DNA of 64,000 bases from Larix kaempferi (GCA_027924585.1 BSBM01000779.1:11559001-11623000); one strand, 5' to 3'; counted from the stretch's first letter, positions 10,681-21,810 are shown. Program-made: numbers and translations. Notes: a model not told the origin generated them from the letters alone.

Positions 10681-11057
10681 TATGAAAATATGGAAAGATT
10701 AGATTTTATATGACTTTATTTTGTGAAGACTTGTTTGGAACATGATCTTATAATCTTGACTACCGATTTATGTAATTTTGGACTTTTTAGCGATGGTTTG
10801 GAGAGATTCAAGCACAAATATTTTTCATTTTGGTAATTTTTTATTATATTAACAGATGGAGGGACTATGAAGCTTTATAAAAAACTTTGTAAAGCTACAT
10901 CAAGTTTTTTTTTTGCAAACAACATGGTGAGCTTGGCTCAAGCATAGAACAATTTTAAATGGATTTATGTAATTATGCAAATTGTGCATTTAGCACCTGA
11001 AGCATGTATTTCAGTTCCATTATGGTAATAGAAATATGCTTTTTTCCTAGAAAAAAA
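8639..11057 (+). mobile_element. LINE-C, 5'-truncated LINE with RT, zinc finger and RNase H
   Basis: The insertion begins exactly in the RT active-site block (THVLFVDDVLLF), continues through the thumb, the zinc-binding region and a decayed RNase H, and ends in nine A residues at 11051-11059. The 11-12 bp before it (gaactctatgtt, 8627-8638) recur after the A tract (aactttatgtt, 11058-11068), one mismatch, which I read as the target-site duplication. It sits inside the second unit of a 166-bp tandem duplication. Confidence 0.85.
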
Positions 11058-11210
11058 AACTTTATGTTCTGGAAATAAAGCAAAGCTGAACTTTAAAATC
11101 TCTACATAGTATTCTTTGTTCTTAAAATAAAGCTTTGGGAAAAAAACTATTTTATTAAGGATCCTCATTTCATTATAAATATATGAAGGAAAAGATAAAC
11201 CAAGATAAAA
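11058..11210 (+). repeat. 166-bp tandem duplication, remainder of unit 2
   Basis: Aligns base for base with 8462-8611, ending in gataaaccaagataaaa. Together with 8612-8638 it rebuilds the second unit that LINE-C entered. Confidence 0.85.
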
Positions 11211-11436
11211 ATAATATTGAAGTATTCTTAATATCAAATGTAAAATCTGGCGAAGGCTACCTTTAGATTGAGTTTATATCAAATTCAAGGATATGCTTTC
11301 CTACATCTATACTTATCTGCATTGATATATCAAATGAATAATCTAATAAAAGTAGATCCCAAGGTTACAGTGGTATTCTAGGCTTCTTTGATCATATACA
11401 TCAAGAGATGCCATAAGATGGAAGAGAAAATTAGTT

Positions 11437-11940
11437 TTAGTTTTGTAGCTTGGACTTCTTATCGACTTCAAACATATACTTCAATAAGGAATCCTTGACT
11501 AGTAGAATATGAGGGAACTCTTCCTTCAGCTAGGAAGCATCCTTGACTGGTAGAATATGAGGGAACTCTTCCTTTAGCTGGGAAGCCTCCAATCCATTGT
11601 TACATTTAGGAGCAACACTTACTTTTGCATGTTCTCCAACTGTGAAATTTGTCCACCTGAAGTTTGGGTTGACATAGTCTCTATACATATGTAAGCTCTC
11701 ATTATGGCTTATGACACCCGGGTTTGTGAAGTTCCACATGCCTCTACCATTTTGTTTTTCCATCTTAATGGACAAGGGCAATAACTCATCCAAAATTGTC
11801 ATGTTGTTTGGTGTGTTCACCACCTTCTCATTTTGTGCAATTTTAAATATGAAATAGTAAAGGTTGTTCAAATTCGAGGAAATAGGTGTTCTTAACAGAA
11901 GATGACAAACATGATCAAAATCTTTTAAAAATTCTTCCAC
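11437..11940 (-). pseudogene. Rhamnose-biosynthesis 3,5-epimerase/4-reductase exon fragment (NRS/ER or RHM C-terminal type)
   Basis: Minus-strand exon fragment of the reductase part of plant NRS/ER (UER1) or RHM enzymes, which make UDP- or dTDP-L-rhamnose in the cytosol for pectin and glycosides. Strong family blocks are MTILDELLPLSIKM, MWNFTNPGVISHNE and VKDSLLKYMFE. The exon starts at 11940 right after a pyrimidine-rich stretch and CAG, as at an intron 3' splice site, so this looks like a duplicated genomic exon rather than a processed copy. A 48-bp in-frame tandem duplication (about 11483-11578) repeats 16 codons, and the repeat carries TAG (11530-11532) where CAG is expected. The original stop is TAA at 11437-11439. 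Upstream exons are not seen in the window, so it is a decayed fragment. Confidence 0.82.
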
Positions 11941-14482
11941 CTGAACAAAATCATGGAAAAAATTATAAACAAGAGTGTAGTTAGCATAAAGAACTGTTTG
12001 ATTGTTTCCCTAGCTTTCATAATAGGAAAAATTTGATAGAGAAAATAATGCCAAACTGATGCACACAATTAGAAGAGTGCGTCCTTCACTAGAAGGAAAT
12101 ATAATACCACGTTCATTGATATTGCGGTATTAAATATTCATGAAAACCTAAAAATTATATTGCTTATATATTAAGGGGCAAAGGGTTTTTTTTATTTAAT
12201 GTAACAATACAAAAATACTTTGGGGTCTTTTTTATATGGGCGGGCTAATAAAAATACGCCAAAGGGAGATGGCGGGATCACGGTAGGATGAGAAATCGGG
12301 TTGAGGCAAGGCTTTGCTTACCAGTACGCAGGGAAATCATGTCTTAAGGCATGCTGTAGGCCAGGGGGTTTCATGGTGAAGTGGGTTTCCAGTCGATCAT
12401 AGTCGAGAGACAGTGGTCATTGACAGCCAATTGTTACCAATAGCAATCAGTTAGTTGTTACCAATAGCCTTGGGAGGCTCTAAGCCTCCAGGGCCTGTTA
12501 TAGGCCCTCGATAGGCCTTGGGGGATTGAATACCCAACCACTTGTGCCTATTACAGCCCTTGGGAGGTTTAGTCAGCGTCCTAGAGCTTGTTACAGGCCC
12601 TGGGGGCTTGGATACCTAGCCCACAACATGCTTAGTCAACGATTGGGGAACTGTAACATGCAATTTAAATGTTGTACTATGTGCATTGGCTCTAGTGACA
12701 TACAAGAAGTGATCTCCTATCTCTTCATTAGACCATTAGATGTTTCAAATCATAATGATATGTGGTTGAGTAATTGCATTGTGGGTGAAGTAATGTGCAT
12801 CCACAATATACATCAAAAGAAGCAAGGTGCATTGTAGAATGCATGTGGGGTCATAAGAGGGGTATCATATCAATATACTAGGTAGAAATATAAAGGAGTA
12901 TAAAAAATGTTAATGAAAAAATTGATACATACAATATCTAGTGAAAATAGGGGTTTTTTTAAATTGGGAAGGCATATTGGGAGGGGCTTAAAAAAAACGA
13001 TTTTGTAAGGTATTTTCCAATATTTAGTGAAATTAGGGGTATTGTTTCATATGCCATGAACGAACGTGCTATGATAGTGGTTTATTGAGTGAAGCCCCCA
13101 TGGCGTCCTTGAGCTATTTGTTTTTTAATAAAATATAGTACAATTTTTTTAGAGGCTATGAGCGTAGAGATGGGTGTGGAATATAGGAGAAATTACCTCA
13201 AACGAGAATCCCTCAAAGTTGACTTGAGAGTCTTTTACCTCTACCGTCTTCACCAGCACTCTTCCACGATCTTTCTACACTTACACAAACATTAATATAT
13301 TAAACGATTGAATTAAATAACCACACAACTTTAATTGCATATTAAAATAAATTCAAAAGCAACAATCCATACCTCCTTTATCCACTGCACACCATGTGGA
13401 ATATGCATCAACAATGTCTAAAGGTTTAAACTATGCCATTTATCATCTCGTCTCCCATGAAAAAACAAATGCAAACAGTAAGAGACACAAAAAGAAAAAA
13501 AACAATATCCAAGCCAAATAGAAAACCCAAAATCCATAAGCATGTTACCAGCAAGAACATAGAAATACAAATTGATATAGCAAAACCAACAACCAAAGAA
13601 CTTAAACAAAGAGAAACAAATAAGAAGACACGTCAACGAAATGCAGTGCAACTTGACTCAACTCAACAACCCTTCACCCTATTTTCTCTACTTTGCAACA
13701 ACATTCTTATCTAATCTTCTTAGTTTGAATACAAAAGGGATTAGTTGTACACAAAATGGAATAAGACAAGACCATGTGTATTTTCATGAACAAAGGTAAT
13801 CGATATGTATACTTATGATGAACATAGATAAACAATATAATATATAATGAACAAAGGTAATCCCATCTTGACTGATCGCTAGAGGGATTGAATCACCACG
13901 GTCCGGCTCTCCCACACGATCACCAAGACAGATTGAACCTTCCATGCTCCCGCTCCCCCATTCTTCTTCTTCGATATGTCTTGACAGCCACCTTTCGCTA
14001 CCTTCCTGAGATAAGGGAGGTATATGATGGTTCCTCTCTACTCTTCATATGATAGTTCCTTTTTCTTCTCTTCTCTCCTATATAGATCGATAGTCTGTCG
14101 AGCCCCTCTACATTTGGTAGCACCCACGAGTGTTTAAATATTAGAGGGTTGGATTACCTTGTGCCTTCTAGAGGTCGAGGGTTTAAACTACCCTCTGCGT
14201 GTACCTTCTGGAGGTAGAGGGTTTGAGGCTTCCTAGACGATGTCCATCCGCCCAATGTTGTAGAGCAAGTGATGTGCTGCTCTAATTCATGGTCGGGAAT
14301 GCTTCACTCGGTTCTGCAATAACAACTCAGCTAGAAGGAATGAACCTCCGTGCTCCTACTCCCACACAACGAGTGATCAAGTCCCATAGGGTAGGGTTTA
14401 CAAAAACGTCCACATGGTTACATTGCATTTATGGAAATCTGTTCACTTACTATATTTCATTGTGAATATAGTGCATTTACGG
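11941..14482. other. Non-coding interval with small degenerate repeats
   Basis: No supported gene. Near 12433-12640 a roughly 90-bp unit with ccttgggagg and ttacaggccc is repeated in degenerate form. Near 14160-14227 two copies of a 45-bp unit (ccttctagaggtcgagggtt) occur. Several open frames here look random in composition. Confidence 0.5.
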
Positions 14483-14495
14483 TCCTTGAAATCTG
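14483..14495 (+). repeat. Target-site duplication of LINE-D (3' side of the element)
   Basis: tccttgaaatctg. It recurs as tccttgaaatccg at 15948-15960, one mismatch. It lies six bases from the poly-T tract that marks the LINE 3' end. Confidence 0.65.
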
Positions 14496-15947
14496 TAATT
14501 CTTTTTTTCTCAGCGAAAAAAGCCATACTATTGCTATTCATATATGAATCACATAGTACAAATGAGCATAAGTCCAAAGTAATAGACTTATCATACAGTC
14601 CAAAAAAACCAAAACTATATGCCCTTTACAATTTCAACATACTTCAGAGATTCAAATACTTTCCCAAAAAACCTTAGTAAAGTTGAACCTCACAGTCATC
14701 AAAATAAAAGTAAATAAAAAAAGATCCGATCAAATATCATAAATTTGGACCAGCCCAGAATCTATCAGCACAGACTCAAAGTGCTCTTCCCAACAAATAT
14801 CACCTTCAGCGCCAGAATATGCTTCCTTGGAGAGAGAATCGACCATGGAATTAAACTGCCTATAGATGTGTTCTAGTGAAATATGCTCAAAATGCTGAAG
14901 TAAATCTTTGATCCTGCCGCACCAATGATAAAGGGGTAAATTGTTCAGATCATATTCACCTCGAGCCCATTTGATGGTCACTCTAGAATCTCCAAAGATC
15001 GCCACATTAGATAGTCCAAAATAATATGCAACCGTGAGGACACACCATAGACCAAGGATCTTAGCTTTCATATTGGTGCCCTGTCCACAATTCAACTTCA
15101 AAGTAAAATAATGATCCATATTAATGAAAATGACTCCACCAGAGGCACATTTACCACCAGAAGCTGCACCATCAAAAAAGATCACAGCTTTATGTTGTGG
15201 AGGACAAGAAGTTGTAATCTTTTTAGTTCTCACCTTATTAACATCAAAACATTGCTCTAAAATCATCTTGACAACATAATTAAAAGACCAATCAATACTC
15301 GGGCGTCGCTCCTCAAAAATAGCCAAGTTTTGTGTCATCCAGACAGCCCAAGCAGTCACAGCAGGAAAGAAGGGAAGCGTATCTGCAGACTTGTACCAGT
15401 CAAGTGTACTCTGTGCAAATGATTCTACACCCCATTGAGTATTCATTTTAAAGTGACTCTGAAGTGAAATCCAAAGCTCCCTAGCAAACACGCATTCAAC
15501 AAATATATGGTTCACAGATTCAGACCTGAGCGAGCAGAGATAGCATATATTCGGGCCTTCCCATCCTCTTTTAACCAAATTATCCCAAGTTATGAGTTCA
15601 CCCCTCAAAGCGCGCCACATAAAACATTTAATTTTTATTGGAATTTTCCAATTCCATAGAGCTTTAAACCACCAATTTGCAGGGAACAAACATTGAGTGC
15701 TGATAACAGCTTGATATGCCAGTTGAGCCGCGACAGTACCAACTTTGTTATTGTTCAACCATATCACCTTATCACTATCAGAAGATAGTCTGCAGCCAAT
15801 CTCATTTAATTTCTTAGCATAAAGACTCCATTCAGTAGCACTATCACCTTCAAACCCCAACTCAAATGCACTCAACCAATAATTTTGATTCATATGATGG
15901 TTCATATTCAAACAGTGACAAGAATAGTGGAAATATATAAAAAACAA
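14496..15947 (-). mobile_element. LINE-D, 5'-truncated LINE with zinc finger and RNase H
   Basis: Minus-strand LINE tail. The poly(A) appears as T7 at 14502-14508, followed by about 220 bp of 3' UTR and an open C-terminal ORF2 fragment. The 5' truncation near 15947 precedes the zinc-binding region. A 13-bp direct repeat with one mismatch flanks it. Confidence 0.8.
14730..15945 (-). pseudogene. LINE-D ORF2 C-terminus: zinc-binding region and RNase H
   Basis: An uninterrupted fragment of about 400 codons. It has the LINE zinc region (WNWKIPIKIKCFMWRALRG, then CYLCSLRSESVNHIFVEC) and an RNase H domain. The first catalytic D (FFDGAASGG), the third (IFGDSRVT) and the fourth (SMVDSLSKEA) are present. 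The conserved E is K (MKAKILGLWC), a single G-to-A change from GAG. The open frame continues upstream to 16202, but that part is flanking sequence read by chance. The truncated 5' end and the lost E make it inactive even though the frame is open. Confidence 0.85.
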
Positions 15948-15960
15948 TCCTTGAAATCCG
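15948..15960 (+). repeat. Target-site duplication of LINE-D (5' side of the element)
   Basis: tccttgaaatccg, matching 14483-14495 with one difference. Confidence 0.65.
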
Positions 15961-16225
15961 CTCCAATACAAGAAATAATTAAAAAATGATGACATCAACA
16001 ATCTGCCACTTTTGCTTGCACATATTTCTAAAGTGACGTGAGATCTATAGACCAATAAAATGTGAAATAAATAGTTTAAAAAAATAAAAATAAATAATTG
16101 AAAAAATAAACTATAGAAAAACTTTGTAATGAAAAAAATTAAGAATGAGTTCGGATAAACTAATAGATCTCCCAGATTGCTATATGTCCGTTGCAGGGAC
16201 ATAATAAACTTTATGTTTCCCCCAT

Positions 16226-17170
16226 ACTATAACCAGTTTTATGTTTCACCCCAAGTCTTTGAGGACCTATGGATCACTCATTACTGTGCTCAGGTTTTGT
16301 CAATTGAGGATATAAAGTCGGGCATGAAATACCTTGCTAATGGAAAAGCTAAAGACATTGCAAGAATACTTAAATGAGATCTCAAAAATTTGGTTGTCCG
16401 ATTTTGGTGCCTCACATTAAGTATCTTTTCAATCAAGCTGTGAAGTAGGGATTTCCTAAAATGAATTGAAAGTTTATTTGTTATTTCAAATTCACAAACC
16501 AGGATGACCCGTCCAATTACTATGGTATCATGATTAGCCCCCTTTCAATAAAATTATTTGGCTTGATTCTTGAAAAGAAATTAATCAATAGCTTGAGGAC
16601 AATAATAAAAGGGCAAAAGGACAAGTAAGGTTTGTGAATCAACATGCTACAATTGATCACCTTGCCACTTATAAAATTGTCTTTGAGGATTGTAGAGACA
16701 AAAAAAAGATCTCGTATGTTTTGTTGATTTTTAAAAAGCCTTAAACATTGCACCTCACTCCAAGTAATGGAAACAAAATGTAATAAATTGGCATTACTCT
16801 TGAGGTCCATAGTTTTGTGATTGGGTTTCATGAAAAGATTATTGCTCACATGAAATGTAATAATGAGTTGTCAGTAGACATTAATTGTGATAATTGTGTT
16901 ATGCAGGTGTGTCCCTTTCTTCCACCCTTTTTGACATTCATATTGATAAATTTGAGCAATGTTTAGAAGAGGAGGGATGATTTTGTATTGACATGGTTAG
17001 ACTTGTTGGCATTTGTCTCTTATAAGTTGATGGTTTGTTCTATTTACAAAATCTATTGAAGATACTTAAAGCAACTCAAAGTTCTCCAACAATTTTGAAA
17101 AAAAATAGAGTTTATCATTAATATTGATACAACTAAAGATTATGATAATTAAATCTAAGAAAATAGTTTA
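16226..17170 (+). pseudogene. LINE-E reverse transcriptase, heavily decayed
   Basis: Read over all three plus frames, the blocks of a LINE RT appear in order: IKSGMKYLANGKAKD (16310), DPSNYYGIMISPL (16515), KLFGLILEKK (16550), a copy of the FVDF region (16715), then VMQVCPFLPPF as a damaged QGCPLSPTLF block and YIDKFEQCLEEE (16900-16975). Frameshifts and stops are frequent. The closest relative in the window is LINE-A (84-2352), with the same block wording. No poly(A) or target duplication was found. It is old and inactive. Confidence 0.75.
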
Positions 17171-17329
17171 TCCTCCAATTATGTATTGTGATAACCATTT
17201 AGAAGAGGTGTAATATTACTAGCACAACCACTTAACTTGTGTCTAGTGAACACCGATAGGTCACAAGTTAATTGCAACGAACTGCTCGTTATGCAACTGC
17301 CACAAGTTAAGTGCCATGAATTGCTTGTG

Positions 17330-18313
17330 GAAGGATGCTGACGTGGCATGACACATGTCTGCCAAGGTGTCAAACGGGTCCTACGAGTCATCCCGCAATG
17401 CATCTAGGTCACCTTTCACGTCTACCAGGTTCACATACCAACTACACTTGGGAGGAAATGCACCAATGGTATTCCATTACCAGAAGTGGTAATGACTTGC
17501 TGAGAAGTGGTTTTGAAAAAGTTGTTTCCAGAGTTGTTTCCAATTAAAATTGAACGCGTGGATAGGTGGTATCCCTCCAACGACTCGGCCGCCAGCTGTT
17601 AACCAACGTGCAAGTTGTGCAAGTCATGGAGGCGTTATGAATCATAACATTCGATCGTGGGATCCTCTGACCGATCTTGACTGTTGACAACTATTAAACC
17701 CTTTCTGCCTAGCCCTTGGTTTTTGGTCTCTGATAGCATGGTACGTTGGATCTAGCACTAGGGTGTTAAGCTCTTATAAGACCCCAAATTGGATTCTAGC
17801 GCTCAAGTGCTAATGTTTTTTTAACGCTTCGCTTGTAAGTTAGCACCCATCTGATGTGGTTGGTCCACGCTACACTCTTCATCCAAGTGCCAGTTCGACC
17901 TCATCCTAGATCCACGTGGCACCTCCACATCACACTGTCCACATGGAATTTGTGGGGCCCATATAATAATTTTCAAAAAATTTAAAAATTTGGATTTTTG
18001 ACAAGTGGCTCTAGGAAATTTATGCTTGCCAATTTATTCATAAATAGGTGGCCAACCCCAATATACAGTTGGCCCATGCCAATACTGGAAATCATTCTAT
18101 TAACCAACATAACTAGGTATCCTAGCTTTTTCCTCTTGCTAGTAAATTTACGCCGGTTGAAAGAACTAGATGTCTTCCTTTCATAATTTTACTTATTACC
18201 AACTTCCATGCTAATTCTTAAAACCAAATCTGACCACTTCAAACCAATAATTTCTACAAGGAATTGATCAAACAGTTTGCTTGTAAACTATAACTTCACC
18301 CTTGCACAACCTT
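17330..18313 (-). mobile_element. Element U copy 1, leader downstream of the primer-binding site
   Basis: Similar over about 1 kb to 60800-62270, in the same order next to the same LTR. Shared landmarks are gtcacctttcacgtctacca, ggtattccattac, cctcatcctagatccac and gacaagtggctctaggaa. No open frame. It is probably the untranslated leader of a Ty3-gypsy element on the minus strand. The left boundary is uncertain (17171-17330). Confidence 0.65.
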
Positions 18314-18326
18314 GGGCTCTGATACT
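18314..18326 (-). other. Primer-binding site of element U copy 1
   Basis: Minus strand agtatcagagcccaagg, close to the 3' complement of initiator methionine tRNA (tggtatcagagc). It lies four bases inside the LTR end at 18331. Confidence 0.75.
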
Positions 18327-19184
18327 AATTTGTCACGTACTCAGTGACTTCATGGTGCCTTTGGGGCTACGAGATACTCATACTACTAAAATACATATCC
18401 TCTAATACTCAATTTTGTTTTTATATAATTGGTTTAATTAAGATTTACTATAGAATTATATATGTAAATAAACACCCAAAATTAATATAAACATATATGA
18501 TTACATTTCGAGCATATTCTACATGAATGCAATCACTTAATGCCATTAATTATGTGCATTTAAATAATTAGAGAACAATAATTAAATAAAATGCACACTA
18601 GAGATAAATACCAAACATTTTATGCACAAATGGAAACTTATATGAAAATATAACTCAACTAATTGCAGACCAAGGACGTTCCTCCCAGTCGTAGGCAATC
18701 TGTTATATTAGTTCTCTCCATAACATAGGCCACCCCTGAGCTGAGGCTATTAATCCACAATAAGGCACCGAGTTTTTCCTCTATAGTTATCCCAATCCAC
18801 TAACAATCCTCCCCAATCAGCCTGCACAACCCAAAGAATGGGGCTCCCTTCTCTCAGTTAACATTCCATTGGGTTCCCTTCTCTGAGTTAACAGTCCCTC
18901 ATGATTTTCTCCCCAATTCCCTTCCAAGGATCCAACATAGGTCGACTAGGGACTCTACGTGTCGGGAATCTAGGAAACTTAGTCATTCTTGAGTATGGAT
19001 CTAGGATATAGCAAGAGTGATGGGTCTCAGCTACAATAGTTCAGAGTTGACAACTAAATCTATAGTGAATGATAGTAGAGTGATGGCTGAATGAACTAGT
19101 TTTCAATAATTTATATGCATGTTGAGAACTATCCAAGTGGCATGCAAGGCTAAGGAGAGATGGACAAATGGTACTCTTGGGGGA

Positions 19185-19189
19185 GTTCA
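19185..19189 (+). repeat. Left 5-bp target-site duplication of element V
   Basis: gttca, repeated exactly at 21806-21810. The uninterrupted U copy has a single gagttcacc at the matching place (about 63121). Confidence 0.85.
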
Positions 19190-19849
19190 TATAATATTTG
19201 TGCATATATAGATCTAGGTACATAAACTAACTATATATGCAATGTGAAACACATCATCCATGAAATCATAATGTAATAAATGGATAACATTGATTATTAC
19301 ATATGAAAACTCAGAATGGAAGAGAAAAGAATGATCAAGTACATTAATTGAATGAGATGAGATCAATACAATAGATAGAGAGACAATTCAAATTAGGTTG
19401 GAGGGAAATTCAAATTTTCCATGCCATGCAAAGAGGGCTAGTCAGGCTTAATTTAGAGCAGATAACCCTAATTAGCCATGCATGCACTCCTAGATTGAGT
19501 TAACTAATTAAGGAACTCACTGATCACTCAGTTAACTGAATAATACCATGCATGTTCCTAAAATCACTCAAATGGGGTGCTACCGACTTAACTGTGGCGA
19601 TAATGAGTTTTTTGGGTCAGTTAGACTGTTCAATTAGAACTAAATTAGTGGATCAAATTTAGTTCTAACTAAACTCCTCCTTAAATCAAGGAAAAAATCC
19701 CCCAAATCATGGAATGCAGCCTCAAATCATGGAAGGTGCCCCCAAAAACTAGGATTTTGATTCATGGCTGACTTAGGAGGTGGATTTGTGTGTGTTTTGT
19801 CCCATTATACTCATGAGGACATGCTCTAGGAGGGTTATTTACTCTAACA
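19190..19849 (-). repeat. Element V 3' LTR
   Basis: 660 bp. Similar throughout to 21170-21805, with substitutions and small indels. The outer plus-strand end is tataatatttg, the inner end ctctaaca. Confidence 0.87.
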
Positions 19850-20479
19850 CCCCCCCATAAGCCTAACTAGGTAAAAATAACTAAGTAAAGAAAACAGGTC
19901 TCGACAATTTTCAGCCATAATAAGTACCCGTGTACATAGAAACAAATAAATTCTATGAAAGTTGGGAAAGAGGGAAAACCCTCTCCCCCATAAAAGAGAA
20001 TGTAAAAGGAAAATTTTAAGGAGCCCTCAAAAAATTCCTATACTCCCAAAGAAGCTCTCAACTGGGTGAACTGCTACTCGGTAAAGGGGTTTGTGAAGAT
20101 CCATGCAAACCTTTGTGAACTCCTCCTTCATTTGAAGTGCATGTGAGCGCATTCATGAGATCCAAACACTTTGAACTACTTGAATGGTGGTTCTTGACCA
20201 CTCCTTGCTTCAAATGGAGAAAGTCCCTTGATGCTTTTGTGTGGAACATGATGAACTGTAGGAATAAAGGTTGTAGATTTGGAGAATGAGAAGACATTTT
20301 GGAGGTTTTCTTCAACAAGAACTTGATGTGGGACAAGTTCTCCAATGGCCTCTTTCATCTTCTGAATGTATGTGAATAAGTCCTCGTAAGACATGAGTTA
20401 TGAAGCTTCTGGAGCCTCCTTCAACAAGACTGGATCTAGTATACCAATTATGTAGCAACTGAGCTATGGAGATAGGATA

Positions 20480-20890
20480 TCCATGGCTACAAAAGAGCTC
20501 TCTAATGGCTGCAAATGAGCTCTTTGATAGCTGCAAAAGCACTCATTGATGGCTGCAAATGATCTCTTAGGTGGCTGCAAGTACACTTCTTTGATGGTTG
20601 TAAATGAGCACTATTTCGATGGTTGCAATTGCACTTCTTGATGGATGCAAATGAGTACTATAAATGGGCTCTTTGGTGGCTTCAAAATCCGTCTTTGGTG
20701 GCTGCAAAAATCCTTCTTTGATGGCTGCAAAAAACCTTCTTTTGTGGCTTGCAAAAAGCTTTCTCCAATCTGCAAGAGTAGTGGTTGCAAAAGACTTCTT
20801 TGGTGGCTACAAAATCCTTCTTGGGTGGATGCAAAAGCCTTCTTTGGTGGTTATAAAAGCCTTCTTGATGGATACAAAATCCTGATTGCG
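20480..20890. repeat. Minisatellite inside element V
   Basis: About 15 degenerate tandem copies of a 22-27 bp unit of the form ccttctttggtggctgcaaa. The open frames it creates reflect the repeat, not a gene. Confidence 0.85.
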
Positions 20891-20976
20891 AAATCCCTTC
20901 TCAACCTGCAAGCTAGATAATTGACAAGAAATAATTGAACACTAACTAGTTTAGTACCCCCTCTGCTCTGATACCA

Positions 20977-21113
20977 TGTATGGTTTGTTGTTGCACTAAA
21001 ACCTGTAGATGTTGGTAAAATTTCCAAACCAAACACATAGTCCCATGATCTTAGTGTTGCAATCAACCCAGATTATATTCTCAGAGGTGCGGCGGTTACA
21101 ACATACTCCAACA
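20977..21113 (-). repeat. Miniature LTR-like segment inside element V
   Basis: Minus strand tgttggag...cataca, 137 bp with TG...CA ends. A purine run (aaggggggg, 21114-21122) precedes it and a second tggtatcagagc primer-binding site (20965-20976) directly follows it. It has the landmarks of a small TRIM-type LTR, separate from the large V LTRs. Confidence 0.6.
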
Positions 21114-21157
21114 CCCCCCCTTCAACGTAAGTTGGGGGAATTGAACTTGGGACATGA

Positions 21158-21169
21158 GCTCTGATACCA
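21158..21169 (-). other. Primer-binding site of element V
   Basis: Minus strand tggtatcagagc, complementary to the 3' end of initiator Met tRNA. It abuts the 5' LTR with no gap. Confidence 0.85.
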
Positions 21170-21805
21170 TATAATATTTGTGCATATATAGATATAGTTA
21201 CATAAACTAACTATATATGCAATGAGAAACAAATCAACCATCAAATTGTAATGTAATAAATGGGTAGCATTGATTATTACATAAGAAACTCAGAATCTAA
21301 GAGAAAATAATGATCAAGTTCATTAACTGAATGAGAGGATATAATTACAATATATAGAGAGACGATTCAAATTAGGTTGGAGGGAAATTCGAATTTTCCA
21401 TGCCATGCAGAGAAGGCTAGTTAGGATTAATTTAGAGCAGATAACCCTAATTAACCATGGATTCACTCATAGACTGAGTTAACTGATTAAGAAACTCATT
21501 GATCACTCAATTAACTGAATAATACCATGCATGTTCCTAAAATCACTCAAATGGGGCGCTACTGACTTAACTAGGGTGCTAATGAGTGTTATGGGGCAGT
21601 TAGTGTTTAGTTAGAACTAAATTAGTGGAGCAAATCTAGCTCTAACTAAACTAATCCTTAAATTAAGAAAAGAATCCCCCAAATCATGGAAGGCGCCCCA
21701 AAAAATAGGGTTTTGACTCATGGCTGACTTAGGAGGTGGATTTGAGTGTGGTTTGGCCCATTAGATTCACTAGGACATGCTCTATGAGGGTTATTTACTC
21801 TAATA
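21170..21805 (-). repeat. Element V 5' LTR
   Basis: 636 bp. Pairs with 19190-19849. The outer end reads tattagag on the minus strand, a mutated form of the tgttagag seen in the other LTR. Confidence 0.87.
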
Positions 21806-21810
21806 GTTCA
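21806..21810 (+). repeat. Right 5-bp target-site duplication of element V
   Basis: gttca, an exact copy of 19185-19189. Confidence 0.85.

Larger units (their letters stand above)
19190..21805 (-). mobile_element. Element V, non-coding LTR retrotransposon nested in U
   Basis: A 2616-bp element on the minus strand with LTRs 21170-21805 (5') and 19190-19849 (3'), an initiator-Met primer-binding site touching the 5' LTR (21158-21169), a polypurine tract (atggggggg) touching the 3' LTR (19850-19858) and a perfect 5-bp target duplication. The 1.3-kb interior holds no recognisable gag or pol, so it is non-autonomous (TRIM/LARD-like) and would rely on another element's proteins. The LTRs start tgttagag and end attata, so the usual terminal CA is missing. 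Confidence 0.87.

Noticed and set aside
13433-13714. Lysine-rich open frame and its opposite-strand partner
   Set aside because: A-rich composition alone explains it; no motif.
15961-16202. Upstream part of the open frame that continues from LINE-D
   Set aside because: It lies beyond the target duplication, so it is flanking AT-rich sequence read by chance.
20645-20920. 91-codon frame with repeated GGCK phrases
   Set aside because: Produced by the minisatellite of element V; several frames are open at once.
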